Below, one piece after another: positions 1-10,570 of a stretch of DNA of 64,000 nucleotides. Both the position numbers and the translations under genes were made by a program. The stretch comes from Bradyrhizobium liaoningense (lineage in GTDB: Bacteria; Pseudomonadota; Alphaproteobacteria; Rhizobiales; Xanthobacteraceae): the NCBI RefSeq assembly GCF_018130825.1, contig NZ_JAFCJS010000002.1, positions 868,001 to 932,000 on the forward strand, read 5' to 3'. The notes under the pieces are model-generated. The model saw only the letters and a program-made list of their open reading frames with translations. It made no database searches and had not been told where the DNA came from. Positions within the stretch are counted from its first letter, which is position 1; each line of letters opens with the position of its first letter.

Positions 1-165
1 AAAGCTGCGAGCACGCGGCTGCGCAGGCATTGCATCTCACCCGTATTTGTCGAATGGAGTCCGGGTGCGGCAATTTCTTGCCGGAGTGGTAGTTCAGAAA
101 GAGAGTGATGAACTATGAGATGGTTCACACAGCGCAGTTTCCTGTCGCTCCATCCGGTCACGATT
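1..165. other. Window edge, no gene seen
   Basis: I find no convincing gene here. A Shine-Dalgarno-like AGGAGG lies at about 168-173 on the plus strand, but no plausible start follows it and the downstream plus-strand frame is only antisense to the ureohydrolase gene. The stretch is the 3' flank of the minus-strand operon that ends at 166. Confidence 0.5.
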
Positions 166-1149
166 TCAGGAGGACAAGTCCGCATCGCCGCGTAGTCGCA
201 AGCGGCGCGCGGCCCAGCGCGGCTGGGCGCAGATGTGGCCGAGGAATTCGACGACGGTCAGCGCGCCGAGATAGGCGGTAACACCGGTACCGACATCGAG
301 CGGCGGGTTGACCTCGACGAAGTCGAAACCTGCAATGTCGTGCCGCTCGGCAATCGCCTTCAGGCTGTCGCGCAGCTCGACATAGCTCATCCCGTTCGGC
401 TCGGCCGAGACGCAGCCCGGGACCAGAGACATGTCCATGGCGTCGACGTCGATGCTGACATAGACACGTGAATTGGCCGGCAGCAGAGCGGCAATTCCCT
501 CCGCGCCGATCCGCCGGAATTCGCCCATCGGGATGACGCGGTTACCGCCGGCGATCACCTCCTCGACCTGCGCGGGCGAATGACGCAGGCTGCGGATGCC
601 GACCTGCGTCAGGCTGAGCGTGTTGTCCATGCCGGCGATATGGCGAAAGGCATGGCTGTTGGTGATGGTCAGGTCGTTCTCGAACGGCGCGTAGTCGGTA
701 TGCGCGTCGAAATGGATGACGTGCAGCTTCTCGTCGAATGCGCGAAACACCGGATAGGTGATCGAATGATCGCCGCCGAGCACCACGGGAAGCGCGCCGC
801 GATCGAGAATCCCGCGCACCATGGCGGTGATGTTCTCGAAGGTGCGCGGCGCATTGGCCGGATGGATGTCGACATCGCCGACGTCGGCGATCAGGCCCTT
901 GGACATCTCCTCGACCAGATATTCGCGCCGGGTCTCCGGATCGTAGTAACCCTGGCCGCTGCCGTAGAAGCGCAGCGAGTGCTCGCGCAGCGCGCGCGGC
1001 GCAAGCCGGCTGCCCGGCATGAACGGCGAGCCCTCATCGAAGGGCACGCCGAGCACGGCAATGGCCGCCTCGAGCATGGACAGATCCTCGCAGATCCGCG
1101 CGCGCAGGAAGGATGGGATCCCGACATAGGGCCGGTTGACGCGAGGCAT
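166..1149 (-). CDS. Ureohydrolase (arginase/agmatinase family)
   Basis: A 327-residue arginase-fold enzyme that should hydrolyse a guanidino group to urea using a binuclear Mn (or Ni) site in the cytoplasm. The three family metal motifs are present: GGDHS (residues 125-129), DAHTD (148-152) and SIDVDAMD (232-239). The frame is open further upstream, but the ATG at 1149 starts the conserved region and lies four bases after the ATPase stop codon, so I chose it. It is the last gene of the six-gene operon 5285-166. Substrate cannot be read from sequence: agmatine, guanidinobutyrate, guanidinopropionate and arginine-like compounds all remain possible. It is only distantly like the second ureohydrolase of the operon (4320-5285), so the two may act on different substrates or form a hetero-oligomer. 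Confidence 0.85.
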   Translation of the reverse strand: MPRVNRPYVGIPSFLRARICEDLSMLEAAIAVLGVPFDEGSPFMPGSRLAPRALREHSLRFYGSGQGYYDPETRREYLVEEMSKGLIADVGDVDIHPANAPRTFENITAMVRGILDRGALPVVLGGDHSITYPVFRAFDEKLHVIHFDAHTDYAPFENDLTITNSHAFRHIAGMDNTLSLTQVGIRSLRHSPAQVEEVIAGGNRVIPMGEFRRIGAEGIAALLPANSRVYVSIDVDAMDMSLVPGCVSAEPNGMSYVELRDSLKAIAERHDIAGFDFVEVNPPLDVGTGVTAYLGALTVVEFLGHICAQPRWAARRLRLRGDADLSS

Positions 1150-1153
1150 GGCA

Positions 1154-1966
1154 TTACTCCGTGGGTTTGGCTGTTGTCCTGACGATGCGGTGGTCCGTCC
1201 GCACCAGATCGAGAAAGCTCTGCAGGCGCGGCTCCTTCGGCGCGGCCATGATGTCGCGCGCCGGCCCCTCCTCCAGGATGCGGCCGCGGTCCATGAAGGC
1301 AATGCGGTCGGCGAGGCTCGCCGCAAAGCCGATTTCGTGGGTGACGACCAGCATGGTCATGCCGATATCGGCGAGCGTGCGCAGCACGGCGAGCACCTCG
1401 CCGACCAGTTCCGGATCGAGCGCCGAGGTCGGCTCGTCGAACAGCATCAGGGCCGGATCCATGGCCAGCGCACGGGCGATGGCCACCCGCTGCTTCTGAC
1501 CTCCGGAGAGCGCGTGCGGATGGCGATCCATCCGGTCGGCAAGACCAAGCCGCGTCAGCAGCTCCGCACCGCGCCGCGTCGCTTCGTCCCGCGAGCGGCC
1601 GAGCACCACGATCTGCGGCCGCACCACGTTTTCCAGTGCCGTCATATGCGGCCAGAGGTGGAATTGCTGGAAGACGATGCCGACCTGCGGACGCAGCGCG
1701 TCGATCTGCCGGCGGCTGTGGCGGCGCACGACACCACCCGGCATCAATTCGCGCCCCAGCGGCTTGCCCGCCACCTCGATGAAGCCGTCGTCGGGCTGCT
1801 CGAGCCAGGTCAGGCAGCGCAACAGGGTGCTCTTGCCGCATCCGCTCGGGCCGATCAGTGCGACGATCTGACCCGCATGGACGTCGAGATACACCTGGTC
1901 GAGCGCAGTGACGCCGTGAAAGCGCTTGGTCAGGTTGGAGACGCGGAGGACGGGCACAGCGCTCAT
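1154..1966 (-). CDS. Polar amino-acid ABC importer, ATPase
   Basis: A 270-residue ATP-binding subunit of the GlnQ/HisP type, which drives import through the two permeases encoded upstream. Visible elements are Walker A GPSGCGKS (39-46), the signature LSGGQKQR, Walker [10 protein letters not shown] followed by ALDPE, and the switch histidine in VVTHE. The ATG at 1966 overlaps the permease stop codon (ATGA), which fixes the start and shows translational coupling; the longer open frame upstream is antisense noise. There is a short insertion between the first strands and the Q-loop (around residues 68-88) compared with typical 240-residue members. Confidence 0.93.
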   Translation of the reverse strand: MSAVPVLRVSNLTKRFHGVTALDQVYLDVHAGQIVALIGPSGCGKSTLLRCLTWLEQPDDGFIEVAGKPLGRELMPGGVVRRHSRRQIDALRPQVGIVFQQFHLWPHMTALENVVRPQIVVLGRSRDEATRRGAELLTRLGLADRMDRHPHALSGGQKQRVAIARALAMDPALMLFDEPTSALDPELVGEVLAVLRTLADIGMTMLVVTHEIGFAASLADRIAFMDRGRILEEGPARDIMAAPKEPRLQSFLDLVRTDHRIVRTTAKPTE

Positions 1967-2685
1967 CAGGTCCTCCTGGCCACCAGCGAGAGATAGCGGT
2001 CGGCGATCCGGTTGCGGCTGACGGCCTCGGCCTGCACGGCCCCGACCCTGCGTTCCAGCCGCCTCGAGGCTTCCGCGATGACGACCGCGATCAGCCAGTA
2101 GATCGAGGCTACGGCCGCAAACACCTCGAAGGGCGCGAAGGTGTTTCCCTGCACCACGAGGCTCTGATAGGTGAGCTCCGGCACCGTGATGGAGGACAGG
2201 ACGGCCGACTCCTTCATCATGGTCAGCGTCATGTTGGTGGACGGCGGCACCAGGGTGCGCAGGATCTGCGGCGCCACCACATGCCACATCGCGTTCGCCG
2301 GCGACATGCCGATGGCGCGCGCGCTTTCGAACTGGCCGCGCGGCAAGGCGAGGATCGCGGCACGCACGATCTCGGCATAATAGGCACTGGCGAACAGCGC
2401 GAGTGCCACGGTCCCGACCAGGGTCGCCGGCAGCCGGATGCCCCAAAACGGCAAACCGTAATAGACGACGAAGAGAATGATGATGAAGGGAATGTTGCGC
2501 AGGATCTCGACATAGAAGCCGGCGACGAGCCGCGGCAGCCAGCCCGGCGTCAGCGCGATCAAGGCGACCGCAATTCCCGCGGCATAGCCCAGCAGCAGGG
2601 CTGCAACCGACACCTGGAGGGTCAGCCACGCACCCTGCAGGAGCAGCGGCCAATAATCGACCAGTATGGCTGGATCGAAATGCAT
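1966..2685 (-). CDS. Polar amino-acid ABC importer, permease 1
   Basis: A 239-residue inner-membrane permease of the HisM/GlnP family. It has about five hydrophobic segments and the EAA-loop region around [21 protein letters not shown], the contact site for the ATPase. It overlaps the ATPase gene by four bases and starts four bases after the second permease gene, so the two probably form the heterodimeric channel of one importer. Confidence 0.92.
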   Translation of the reverse strand: MHFDPAILVDYWPLLLQGAWLTLQVSVAALLLGYAAGIAVALIALTPGWLPRLVAGFYVEILRNIPFIIILFVVYYGLPFWGIRLPATLVGTVALALFASAYYAEIVRAAILALPRGQFESARAIGMSPANAMWHVVAPQILRTLVPPSTNMTLTMMKESAVLSSITVPELTYQSLVVQGNTFAPFEVFAAVASIYWLIAVVIAEASRRLERRVGAVQAEAVSRNRIADRYLSLVARRT

Positions 2686-2689
2686 CGCG

Positions 2690-3349
2690 CTAGGCTCGCG
2701 CCGCGGCGAAGCGTCTCTCCGCCAGCCTGCCGGACAGGCTGATGGCGAGATTGATGACGAGGAACACGAGTGCCGAACCGATCATGGTCTCGAACGGCCG
2801 ATAGCTGGAGCTGGCGATCTGCTGCGACGTACGCAGCACGTCGACGACGGTGATGACCGACAGAAGCGCGGTGCCCTTCACGACGATCGTCGCCTCGTTG
2901 ATCAGCACCGGCACGATGCGCCGGAACAGTTGGGGCAGCACGACCCTGAGCCAGATGGCATGCGGCGGCAGTCCGAGCGCCGTCGAGGCTTCGATCTGAC
3001 CGGCGTCGATGGTGGCGAGGCCGCCGCGCATGCTCTCGCTGACGAACACCATGCTGTTGAAGGCGATGGCCGAAACGCCCGCCACTTCCGGCGAGAGGTC
3101 GAGACCGACCGCCGGAAGCACGTAATAGGCGATGAAGATCTGGATCAGGAGCGGCGTGCCGCGCACGAAGCTGATGACGACGGCGATGCACGCGTTGACG
3201 GCGGCGATCTTCCGGGAGCGAACGATCGTCAAAGCGGTGCCGAGCACAAGGGCGAGCAGCATGATGATGATCGCCAGCCGGAGGTTCACGGCCGCAGCGC
3301 TGATCAGACGGGGCAGGATCGACAACAGATAGTCGAGCTTGAAGCCCAT
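2690..3349 (-). CDS. Polar amino-acid ABC importer, permease 2
   Basis: A 219-residue inner-membrane permease, partner of the permease at 1966-2685. The family signature is seen in FVRGTPLLIQIFIAYY and the EAA loop in QIEASTALGLPPHAIWLRV. It begins 67 bases after the binding-protein stop codon. Such histidine/glutamine-type importers normally carry amino acids or their derivatives; with ureohydrolases on both sides of the transporter genes, a guanidino compound is the likely cargo (inference). Confidence 0.92.
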   Translation of the reverse strand: MGFKLDYLLSILPRLISAAAVNLRLAIIIMLLALVLGTALTIVRSRKIAAVNACIAVVISFVRGTPLLIQIFIAYYVLPAVGLDLSPEVAGVSAIAFNSMVFVSESMRGGLATIDAGQIEASTALGLPPHAIWLRVVLPQLFRRIVPVLINEATIVVKGTALLSVITVVDVLRTSQQIASSSYRPFETMIGSALVFLVINLAISLSGRLAERRFAAARA

Positions 3350-3416
3350 GATACGGGCCTTTCTTGTCGGAAGATGCCTGGTCCCGCCGTTACCCCTTGG
3401 TCGTCGCGCCGAGCGG

Positions 3417-4274
3417 CTACATGGCCCCGGGCGGCAGATAGTCTTTGTCCGGGATGGTCATCTCGAAGCCGAACCATTTCTTCTGAAGCGCCGCGAGGCG
3501 GCCGTCGTCGCGCATCTTGAGGATCACACCGGAAATGGCGTCGCGCAGGTCCTTGTCATCTGGCCGCGTCACCCAGGCGAGATAGGGGTGCACGCCGTCC
3601 TGAGGAATCGGCGCCATCAGCTCGAAGACATCGGACTTGTCCTTGACCAGGGCCGCAAGGCTCGGCAGCGGCTGGAGCACGGCGTCGACCTCGCCATTTG
3701 CGAGCGCCACGTAGCTCTCGGGGTAGGCGGTGAAGAGCTTCAGCTCCTTGAAGCCCGTGCCCCCCGCAGCCTTCAGCTTGGCATCGAGCGCGCGCGCAAC
3801 CGGTTCGGTCGACGAGGCAAGCTGGGTTGCGACCACCTTGCCGTTGAGGTCTTCCACCTTGGCGATCTTGTCGCCCTTGCGCTTCATGGCGTAAGGCAGA
3901 CCGTCGGCGATCGGCATCGTGTAGGCGTAACGCTTTGCGCGCTCCGCATTGATGCCGACCGTGGTGGCGACAAAATCGAACTTGCCGGCCAGCACACCGG
4001 GCAGGATGCCCTGCCAGGGCAGATCGAGCTGGTTCAGCTTCTTGACGCCGAGCTCCTTGACCACTTCGGCCAGGATGTCGGAGCCATAGCCGATGATCTT
4101 GCCGTCCTTGACGAACTCGAAGGGGGGAAAGGCAGCTTCAGTGCCGACCGTCAATTCGCCGGTCCGCTTGATCTTGTCCAGCGTCGTCTCGGCGAAGGCA
4201 GGCTGGCTCGCGACCAGCGCGAGGCAGGCAGCGCCGGCCAGGATGCCGAATATCGTGCGATTGGTCTTCCGCAT
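3417..4274 (-). CDS. Amino-acid type ABC substrate-binding protein
   Basis: A 285-residue periplasmic binding protein (SBP family 3). A signal peptide spans about residues 1-28 and ends in SQPAFA, with cleavage before ETTLDKIK. The mature part shows the typical opening (GELTVGTEAAFPPFEF) and the second-lobe segment with YPESYVALANGEVDAVL. A longer frame starts at 4304, but the ATG at 4274 is preceded by AAAGGA at proper spacing and gives a clean signal peptide, so I chose it. It feeds the two permeases encoded just downstream. Confidence 0.92.
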   Translation of the reverse strand: MRKTNRTIFGILAGAACLALVASQPAFAETTLDKIKRTGELTVGTEAAFPPFEFVKDGKIIGYGSDILAEVVKELGVKKLNQLDLPWQGILPGVLAGKFDFVATTVGINAERAKRYAYTMPIADGLPYAMKRKGDKIAKVEDLNGKVVATQLASSTEPVARALDAKLKAAGGTGFKELKLFTAYPESYVALANGEVDAVLQPLPSLAALVKDKSDVFELMAPIPQDGVHPYLAWVTRPDDKDLRDAISGVILKMRDDGRLAALQKKWFGFEMTIPDKDYLPPGAM

Positions 4275-4319
4275 GGCTGATCCTTTTATTGTCTGTGATC
4301 GCAAAGCCTTGCCGCCGCC

Positions 4320-5285
4320 TCAGGCGGGCGGCGCGTCGAAATAATTCGCCCTCACCGCCGCGCCGATCAGATTCACGATCAGGCGGCCGGCCGTGATGCA
4401 GCTGATCATGTTGACGTCGATGGACGGCGTGATCTCCACGACGTCCATGCCGACCACGCGCCCCTTGCGCACCAGGCCGTGAATGAGCTTGCGGACCTGA
4501 TGGAAGGTGAGGCCGCCCGGCGCCGGGCCCTCGACGGCAGGCATCACGCTGGGATCGAGGCCATCGGCGTCGATCGTGATGTAATACTGGCCGCCCTCCG
4601 GAATCCGCTCGAGCACCGACTCCATGCCCTTGTCGTGCACCTCGAAGGCCGGGATGATGTTGGAGCCATAGGCTGCCGCCGCCTCGACCTCTTCGGGCCG
4701 CGCGCTGCCCGATGAGCGAATGCCGATCTGGAAGATCTCGCCGATATGGGGCATCTCGGAGGCCCGCCGGATCGGACTCGAGAGGCCGTCGCGAACGCCG
4801 TTCACCTCGTCGCGCCAGTCGATATGGGCATCGACCTGAATCAGCGTGATCGGACCGTGGCCCTTGAAGGCGCGCAGGATCGGGATCGGAATGCCGTGGT
4901 CGCCGCCGATCGTGATGGGCATGGCTCCGGCGGCAAGGATCTTGCTTACCGCTTGTTCGGCTCGAACGGAGTGGCTGCGGAGATCGGTCATGTCGGCAGG
5001 CACGTTGCCGACATCGACCACTTTCAAGGCACGTCCGCCGTAGATCGGGCCACCGACGTCGAAATCGTAGCGCTCCAGGCTGCGACAGATCCGATCGGTG
5101 ACCGAACGGACGGCATCGGGTGCCTTCGACTGGTCGTTGGTGATCGCGGCGGCGTCGTAGGCGCTGCCGTAGGGAATGCCGAGGATGGCAATGTGTGCGT
5201 CGAGAGCGTCGAGATCGGTGCAGATGGGCGACCAGAGCAGGCTCTGGTGCTTGAGAGAAGGCGGCACCGTCAGGGGCAAAGCCAT
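4320..5285 (-). CDS. Ureohydrolase (agmatinase/guanidinobutyrase-like)
   Basis: A 321-residue arginase-fold enzyme with all metal ligands: GGDHG (127-131), DAHID (152-156) and TIDADGLDPS (237-246). It is expected to release urea from a guanidino substrate, for example agmatine or 4-guanidinobutyrate. It is the first gene of the operon and is divergent from the LysR gene at 5445, with 159 bp between them. In Pseudomonas aeruginosa the guanidinobutyrase gene gbuA is controlled by a LysR-type neighbour, so guanidinobutyrate is a reasonable guess; nothing in the sequence proves it. Confidence 0.87.
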   Translation of the reverse strand: MALPLTVPPSLKHQSLLWSPICTDLDALDAHIAILGIPYGSAYDAAAITNDQSKAPDAVRSVTDRICRSLERYDFDVGGPIYGGRALKVVDVGNVPADMTDLRSHSVRAEQAVSKILAAGAMPITIGGDHGIPIPILRAFKGHGPITLIQVDAHIDWRDEVNGVRDGLSSPIRRASEMPHIGEIFQIGIRSSGSARPEEVEAAAAYGSNIIPAFEVHDKGMESVLERIPEGGQYYITIDADGLDPSVMPAVEGPAPGGLTFHQVRKLIHGLVRKGRVVGMDVVEITPSIDVNMISCITAGRLIVNLIGAAVRANYFDAPPA

Positions 5286-5314
5286 ACGTCCTCCAGATCA
5301 CAGCAGGTTGGTCT

Positions 5315-5331
5315 TGCCGAACAAATCGGCA
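5315..5331. promoter_or_regulatory. Inverted repeat, candidate LysR operator
   Basis: TGCCGA-ACAAA-TCGGCA is a perfect 6-bp inverted repeat with a 5-bp centre. It lies 30 bp upstream of the ureohydrolase start and between the divergent LysR and ureohydrolase genes, where LysR-family proteins normally bind to control both. Binding is inferred from position and symmetry only. Confidence 0.45.
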
Positions 5332-5444
5332 TCTGGCCGCCGGGCGACCGGTCTGCGCATTGCCCGGATGTTCAGCGACGGTAACGCTGACCGGACGGCG
5401 CCCGGAATGACGTTTCCCGAAACCATGCTTGCAGGAACCGCAAC

Positions 5445-6359
5445 ATGAAGTACGTCCCGCCGGCGCCCGTTCCGCCGCTCACCGAGAGCGATCTCAGATT
5501 GCTGCGCATCTTTCGCGCCGTCGCCGAAGCGGGCGGGCTAACCGCGGCGGAAGCCCAGCTCGGGATGGAGCGATCGACCATCAGCCGGCATCTGCTCGCG
5601 CTGGAAACGCGCCTCGGCAGCAGGCTCTGCTTTCGCGGCCCTTCCGGGTTCGAGCTGACCGATTTCGGCCACCGGGCCCTGCTCGCCAGCATTGCGGCCT
5701 GCGACGCACTCGAAATGGTGCATCACGAGCTCAACCTGGCCAGGAACATCCTGTCGGGCGAACTGAAGATCGGCATCGCCGACAACTGCCTCTCCAATCA
5801 GCAGTGCCGATTGGCGGACACTCTGGCCCGGTTTCGCGCGGCCGCCCCCGATGTCACCTTGAACGTCGCGATCGGCCTGCCGGGCGCGCTGGTCGAGGAC
5901 GTGCTGGAGCGGCGACTGCATCTTGCGATCAGCGGCCAGCCCGCCATCAACAGCAAGCTCGAATACGTCTCGCTGTTCACCGAGGAGTTCCGGCTCTACA
6001 CAGCGGCGGCCGCGCCGCTTGCGCTCGACGACTTGCGCGCCGGCGGCGTGGTTCTGGTGACGCGGACAAACGATCGACGCACGCAAAATCTCGCGCGGCG
6101 GCTTCACATCAAGCAGCGCGCCGTCGCCTTCGGGCTGGAGGCGGTCGCGACGATGCTGGTCGGCGGCGGCTTCGTCGGCTTCCTGCCGACGCATTATGTC
6201 GAGATGCTGAGACCGATCCATCAATTGGCGGAGGTTACAGGCGCCGAGGCGTTTCGCTACACGACCCAGTTCTCGCTGATCTCGGCGATCAATCGCCCCC
6301 TGCCGCCGAGCGGCCGGTTGCTTACCAGATTGCTGACCGATCCACAGAGCGCGAGCTGA
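5445..6359 (+). CDS. LysR-family transcriptional regulator
   Basis: A 304-residue LysR-type regulator. Residues about 15-75 hold the winged helix-turn-helix (LRIFRAVAEAGGLTAAEAQL, then STISRHLLALETRLG); the rest is a two-lobed inducer-binding domain. It starts at ATG 5445, preceded by GCAGGAACC as a ribosome site. Divergent to the guanidino-compound operon, it most likely activates it in response to the imported substrate or its product. The gene ends 24 bp from the convergent ATPase gene. Confidence 0.9.
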   Translation: MKYVPPAPVPPLTESDLRLLRIFRAVAEAGGLTAAEAQLGMERSTISRHLLALETRLGSRLCFRGPSGFELTDFGHRALLASIAACDALEMVHHELNLARNILSGELKIGIADNCLSNQQCRLADTLARFRAAAPDVTLNVAIGLPGALVEDVLERRLHLAISGQPAINSKLEYVSLFTEEFRLYTAAAAPLALDDLRAGGVVLVTRTNDRRTQNLARRLHIKQRAVAFGLEAVATMLVGGGFVGFLPTHYVEMLRPIHQLAEVTGAEAFRYTTQFSLISAINRPLPPSGRLLTRLLTDPQSAS

Positions 6360-6383
6360 GACGTCTCGCTCTGTCGCCTTCTT

Positions 6384-8252
<1,869 letters not shown>

Positions 8253-8261
8253 GCGATTGCC

Positions 8262-9188
8262 CTAGTAGCCGCGCGTACGATCGACCAGCCCCGGCAGGTC
8301 TTCACCGCGGCGGTGGCGTGCGATGACGTCGAGCACGTAGTCGACGGCCGTATCGGGCGTGGTCATGCTGGCATTGTGCGGCGTCAGCAGGATGCGCGGA
8401 TGGCCCCAGAACGGATGGCCCGCCGGGAGCGGCTCGGGTTCGGCGACGTCGAGCACCGCACCCGACAGGGCGCCGCTATCGAGCGCCGCGAGGAAATCGG
8501 CCTCAATGAGATGCGGCCCGCGTCCGACATTGACGAGACCAGCACCGCGCGGCAGGCGGGCGAAGAGGTCCGCATTCAGGATGCCGCGGGTCTCGTCGGT
8601 CAGGGGCAGCAGGCAAACGAGGATGTCGGTCTGCGCCAGGAAATCCGGCAGGGCCTCGGCACCTGCGTAACAGGTGACGCCTTCGATCTCGCGCGGCGAC
8701 CGATTCCAGCCGAGAAGCGGAAAGCCGAACGCCTTGAGCCGTTCGAGCACGGCCTGGCCGAGCTGGCCGAGCCCCATCACGCCGACACGTCGGCGCCTGG
8801 CCGGCGTGATCCGGATCTCGCGCCAGACCTGCTCCTTCTGCTGGGCGATGAAGTGCAGGAGATCGCGATGCAGGGCGAGCACGCTCATGGTGACGTATTC
8901 CACCATGGTCTCGGCGATGCCGGGCTCCAGCATGCGCAGCAGCGGAATGTGCGGCGGGAGCTTTGCCACGTCGAACTGATCGACGCCGGCACCGACCGAG
9001 AATACCAGCTCGATGTTCGGGAACGTCGTCGCGATGTTATCAGGCGGCACCCAGGTCACGAGATAGCGCACGTCCGCGGGATTGCCGATGTCGGGCCAGA
9101 GCCGGAACGGCATGTCGGGCGCCCGCTCCGCGAAGAAGCGGGCCCATTCCCCCCCGCGTGCCACGTTGGCCTTGTAGAGAACCGTCAT
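8262..9188 (-). CDS. ghrA: Glyoxylate/hydroxypyruvate reductase A-like D-2-hydroxyacid dehydrogenase
   Basis: A 308-residue NAD(P)-dependent reductase of 2-ketoacids. The nucleotide-binding glycine motif is GVMGLGQLGQAV, and the catalytic Arg, Glu and His sit in NVGRGPHL, DVAEPEPLP and LTPHNAS. The length and the PEPLPAGHPFW segment match GhrA. It lies 13 bp downstream of the FAD oxidase gene. An oxidase that makes a 2-oxo acid next to a reductase of 2-oxo acids suggests consecutive steps, but it could also be a general glyoxylate scavenger. Confidence 0.85.
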   Translation of the reverse strand: MTVLYKANVARGGEWARFFAERAPDMPFRLWPDIGNPADVRYLVTWVPPDNIATTFPNIELVFSVGAGVDQFDVAKLPPHIPLLRMLEPGIAETMVEYVTMSVLALHRDLLHFIAQQKEQVWREIRITPARRRRVGVMGLGQLGQAVLERLKAFGFPLLGWNRSPREIEGVTCYAGAEALPDFLAQTDILVCLLPLTDETRGILNADLFARLPRGAGLVNVGRGPHLIEADFLAALDSGALSGAVLDVAEPEPLPAGHPFWGHPRILLTPHNASMTTPDTAVDYVLDVIARHRRGEDLPGLVDRTRGY

Positions 9189-9201
9189 GTCACGGGCATC
9201 C

Positions 9202-10530
9202 TCAGAACGGGCTGACCGGCGCCAGCCGGCGGCCGTCGATCATGCGCTTGTGGCTGTAGGCGGCGGGATCGACCAGCGGCGTCGAGCCGGTCACGATATC
9301 GGCGGCGAGCTTGCCGGCCGCCGGGCCAATGCCGAAGCCGTGGCCGGAGAAGCCGGTCGCGAGGAAGAAGCCGGGCAGCGCATCGACCGGCGAGATCACG
9401 GGAATGGTGTCGGGCGTGCAATCGATCGTGCCGCCCCAGGCTTCCGCGATCTCGATGTCCTTTAGCTCCGGGTTCGACTTGATCAACGAAGCCAGCGCCG
9501 CATTGACCAACGACATGTCAGGCGCGGGATCACGCACGCGCTCGGCCTCGAACGGCGACGGCTTGTCGAAGCTCCAGCCCGTGCCGCGCATGAGCTGGTC
9601 GAAGAATGACTTGCCGAACGACAGCTTCAATCCGTTCTTGCGATGCTGATAGGTCGGCCAGAACGTGCGCGCGTAGCGAAACAGGTCGGGCGACAGCTCG
9701 ACCGTCCCGCGGTTGCGCAGCGCCAGCGTGAAGCCGCCGTCGAGGCGGCGGCGGATGCAGTAGAAGTCGGTGCCGAGCGCGCCCGAGGTGATCTCCGGCG
9801 CCGGCGTGGTCCGGCACGCGGTCGCATTGACGAGGCCGATCGGCAGCTCGATACCGTGGCGGCGGCAGAACAGCGACGACCATGCGCCGCCGGACAGCAG
9901 CACGGACTGGGTGCGAATGGTGCCTTTCTCGGTGACGACGGCGCTAACCCGCCCGCCGGTCGTCTCCAGCCCGCGCGCGGCGCAGCCCTGATGAATGGTG
10001 ACGCCGTGCTTGCGCGCGGCGGTGGCGAGTGCGGGCACGGCCATCGACGGCTCGGCACGGCCATCGCTCGGCGTGTGCAGGCCGCCGACCCATTTGTCGG
10101 CATTATCAGGCATGCGCTCGGCGACCTCCGCCGGCGTCAGCACGGTGGAGTGCACCTGCTGCTCGCGCGCGATCGCGGCCCAGCGCTCCCAGCCGGCGAG
10201 CTCGTCCTTGCTCTTGGTGAGGAACAGGACGCCGGTGCGGCGGAAGCCGGCATCGACGCCGGCGTCGTTCTGCATGTCCTCCCACAGCCGCAGCGCCTCG
10301 CGCGCGAGCGGAATCTCCTCGCGTGCGCGGCCCTGCTGCCGGCACCAGCCCCAATTGCGGCTCGACTGCTCGCCGCCGACATGACCTTTCTCGACGAGGG
10401 CGACGGAATGGCCCTTCTTCGCGAGATGATAGGCCGCGGACACGCCGATCACGCCGCCGCCGATGACGACGACATCCACCTGCGCCGGCAGGCGTTCGTC
10501 GCTGTTTATACGGTTGAGCGGCGGGGACAT
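9202..10530 (-). CDS. FAD-dependent oxidoreductase (DadA/DAO family)
   Basis: A 442-residue flavoprotein of the D-amino-acid/sarcosine/opine oxidase superfamily. The FAD-binding motif is VVIGGGVIGVSAAYHLAKKG near residue 20, followed by the family segment SSRNWGWCRQQGR, and a C-terminal GFSGHGFGIGPAAGKLAAD typical of this fold. Likely reaction: oxidation of a C-N bond in an amino acid or N-substituted amino acid to an imine, which hydrolyses to a 2-oxo acid. Its place inside a peptide-import operon suggests that the imported compound is its substrate. The precise substrate is unknown. Confidence 0.85.
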   Translation of the reverse strand: MSPPLNRINSDERLPAQVDVVVIGGGVIGVSAAYHLAKKGHSVALVEKGHVGGEQSSRNWGWCRQQGRAREEIPLAREALRLWEDMQNDAGVDAGFRRTGVLFLTKSKDELAGWERWAAIAREQQVHSTVLTPAEVAERMPDNADKWVGGLHTPSDGRAEPSMAVPALATAARKHGVTIHQGCAARGLETTGGRVSAVVTEKGTIRTQSVLLSGGAWSSLFCRRHGIELPIGLVNATACRTTPAPEITSGALGTDFYCIRRRLDGGFTLALRNRGTVELSPDLFRYARTFWPTYQHRKNGLKLSFGKSFFDQLMRGTGWSFDKPSPFEAERVRDPAPDMSLVNAALASLIKSNPELKDIEIAEAWGGTIDCTPDTIPVISPVDALPGFFLATGFSGHGFGIGPAAGKLAADIVTGSTPLVDPAAYSHKRMIDGRRLAPVSPF

Positions 10531-10570
10531 GGGGCACTCCTGGCATTCACTTCGATCGAGATCTTGCTCG

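Noticed and set aside
168..173. AGGAGG on the plus strand near the window start, as the site of a new gene
   Set aside because: No start codon at proper distance and only an antisense frame follows.
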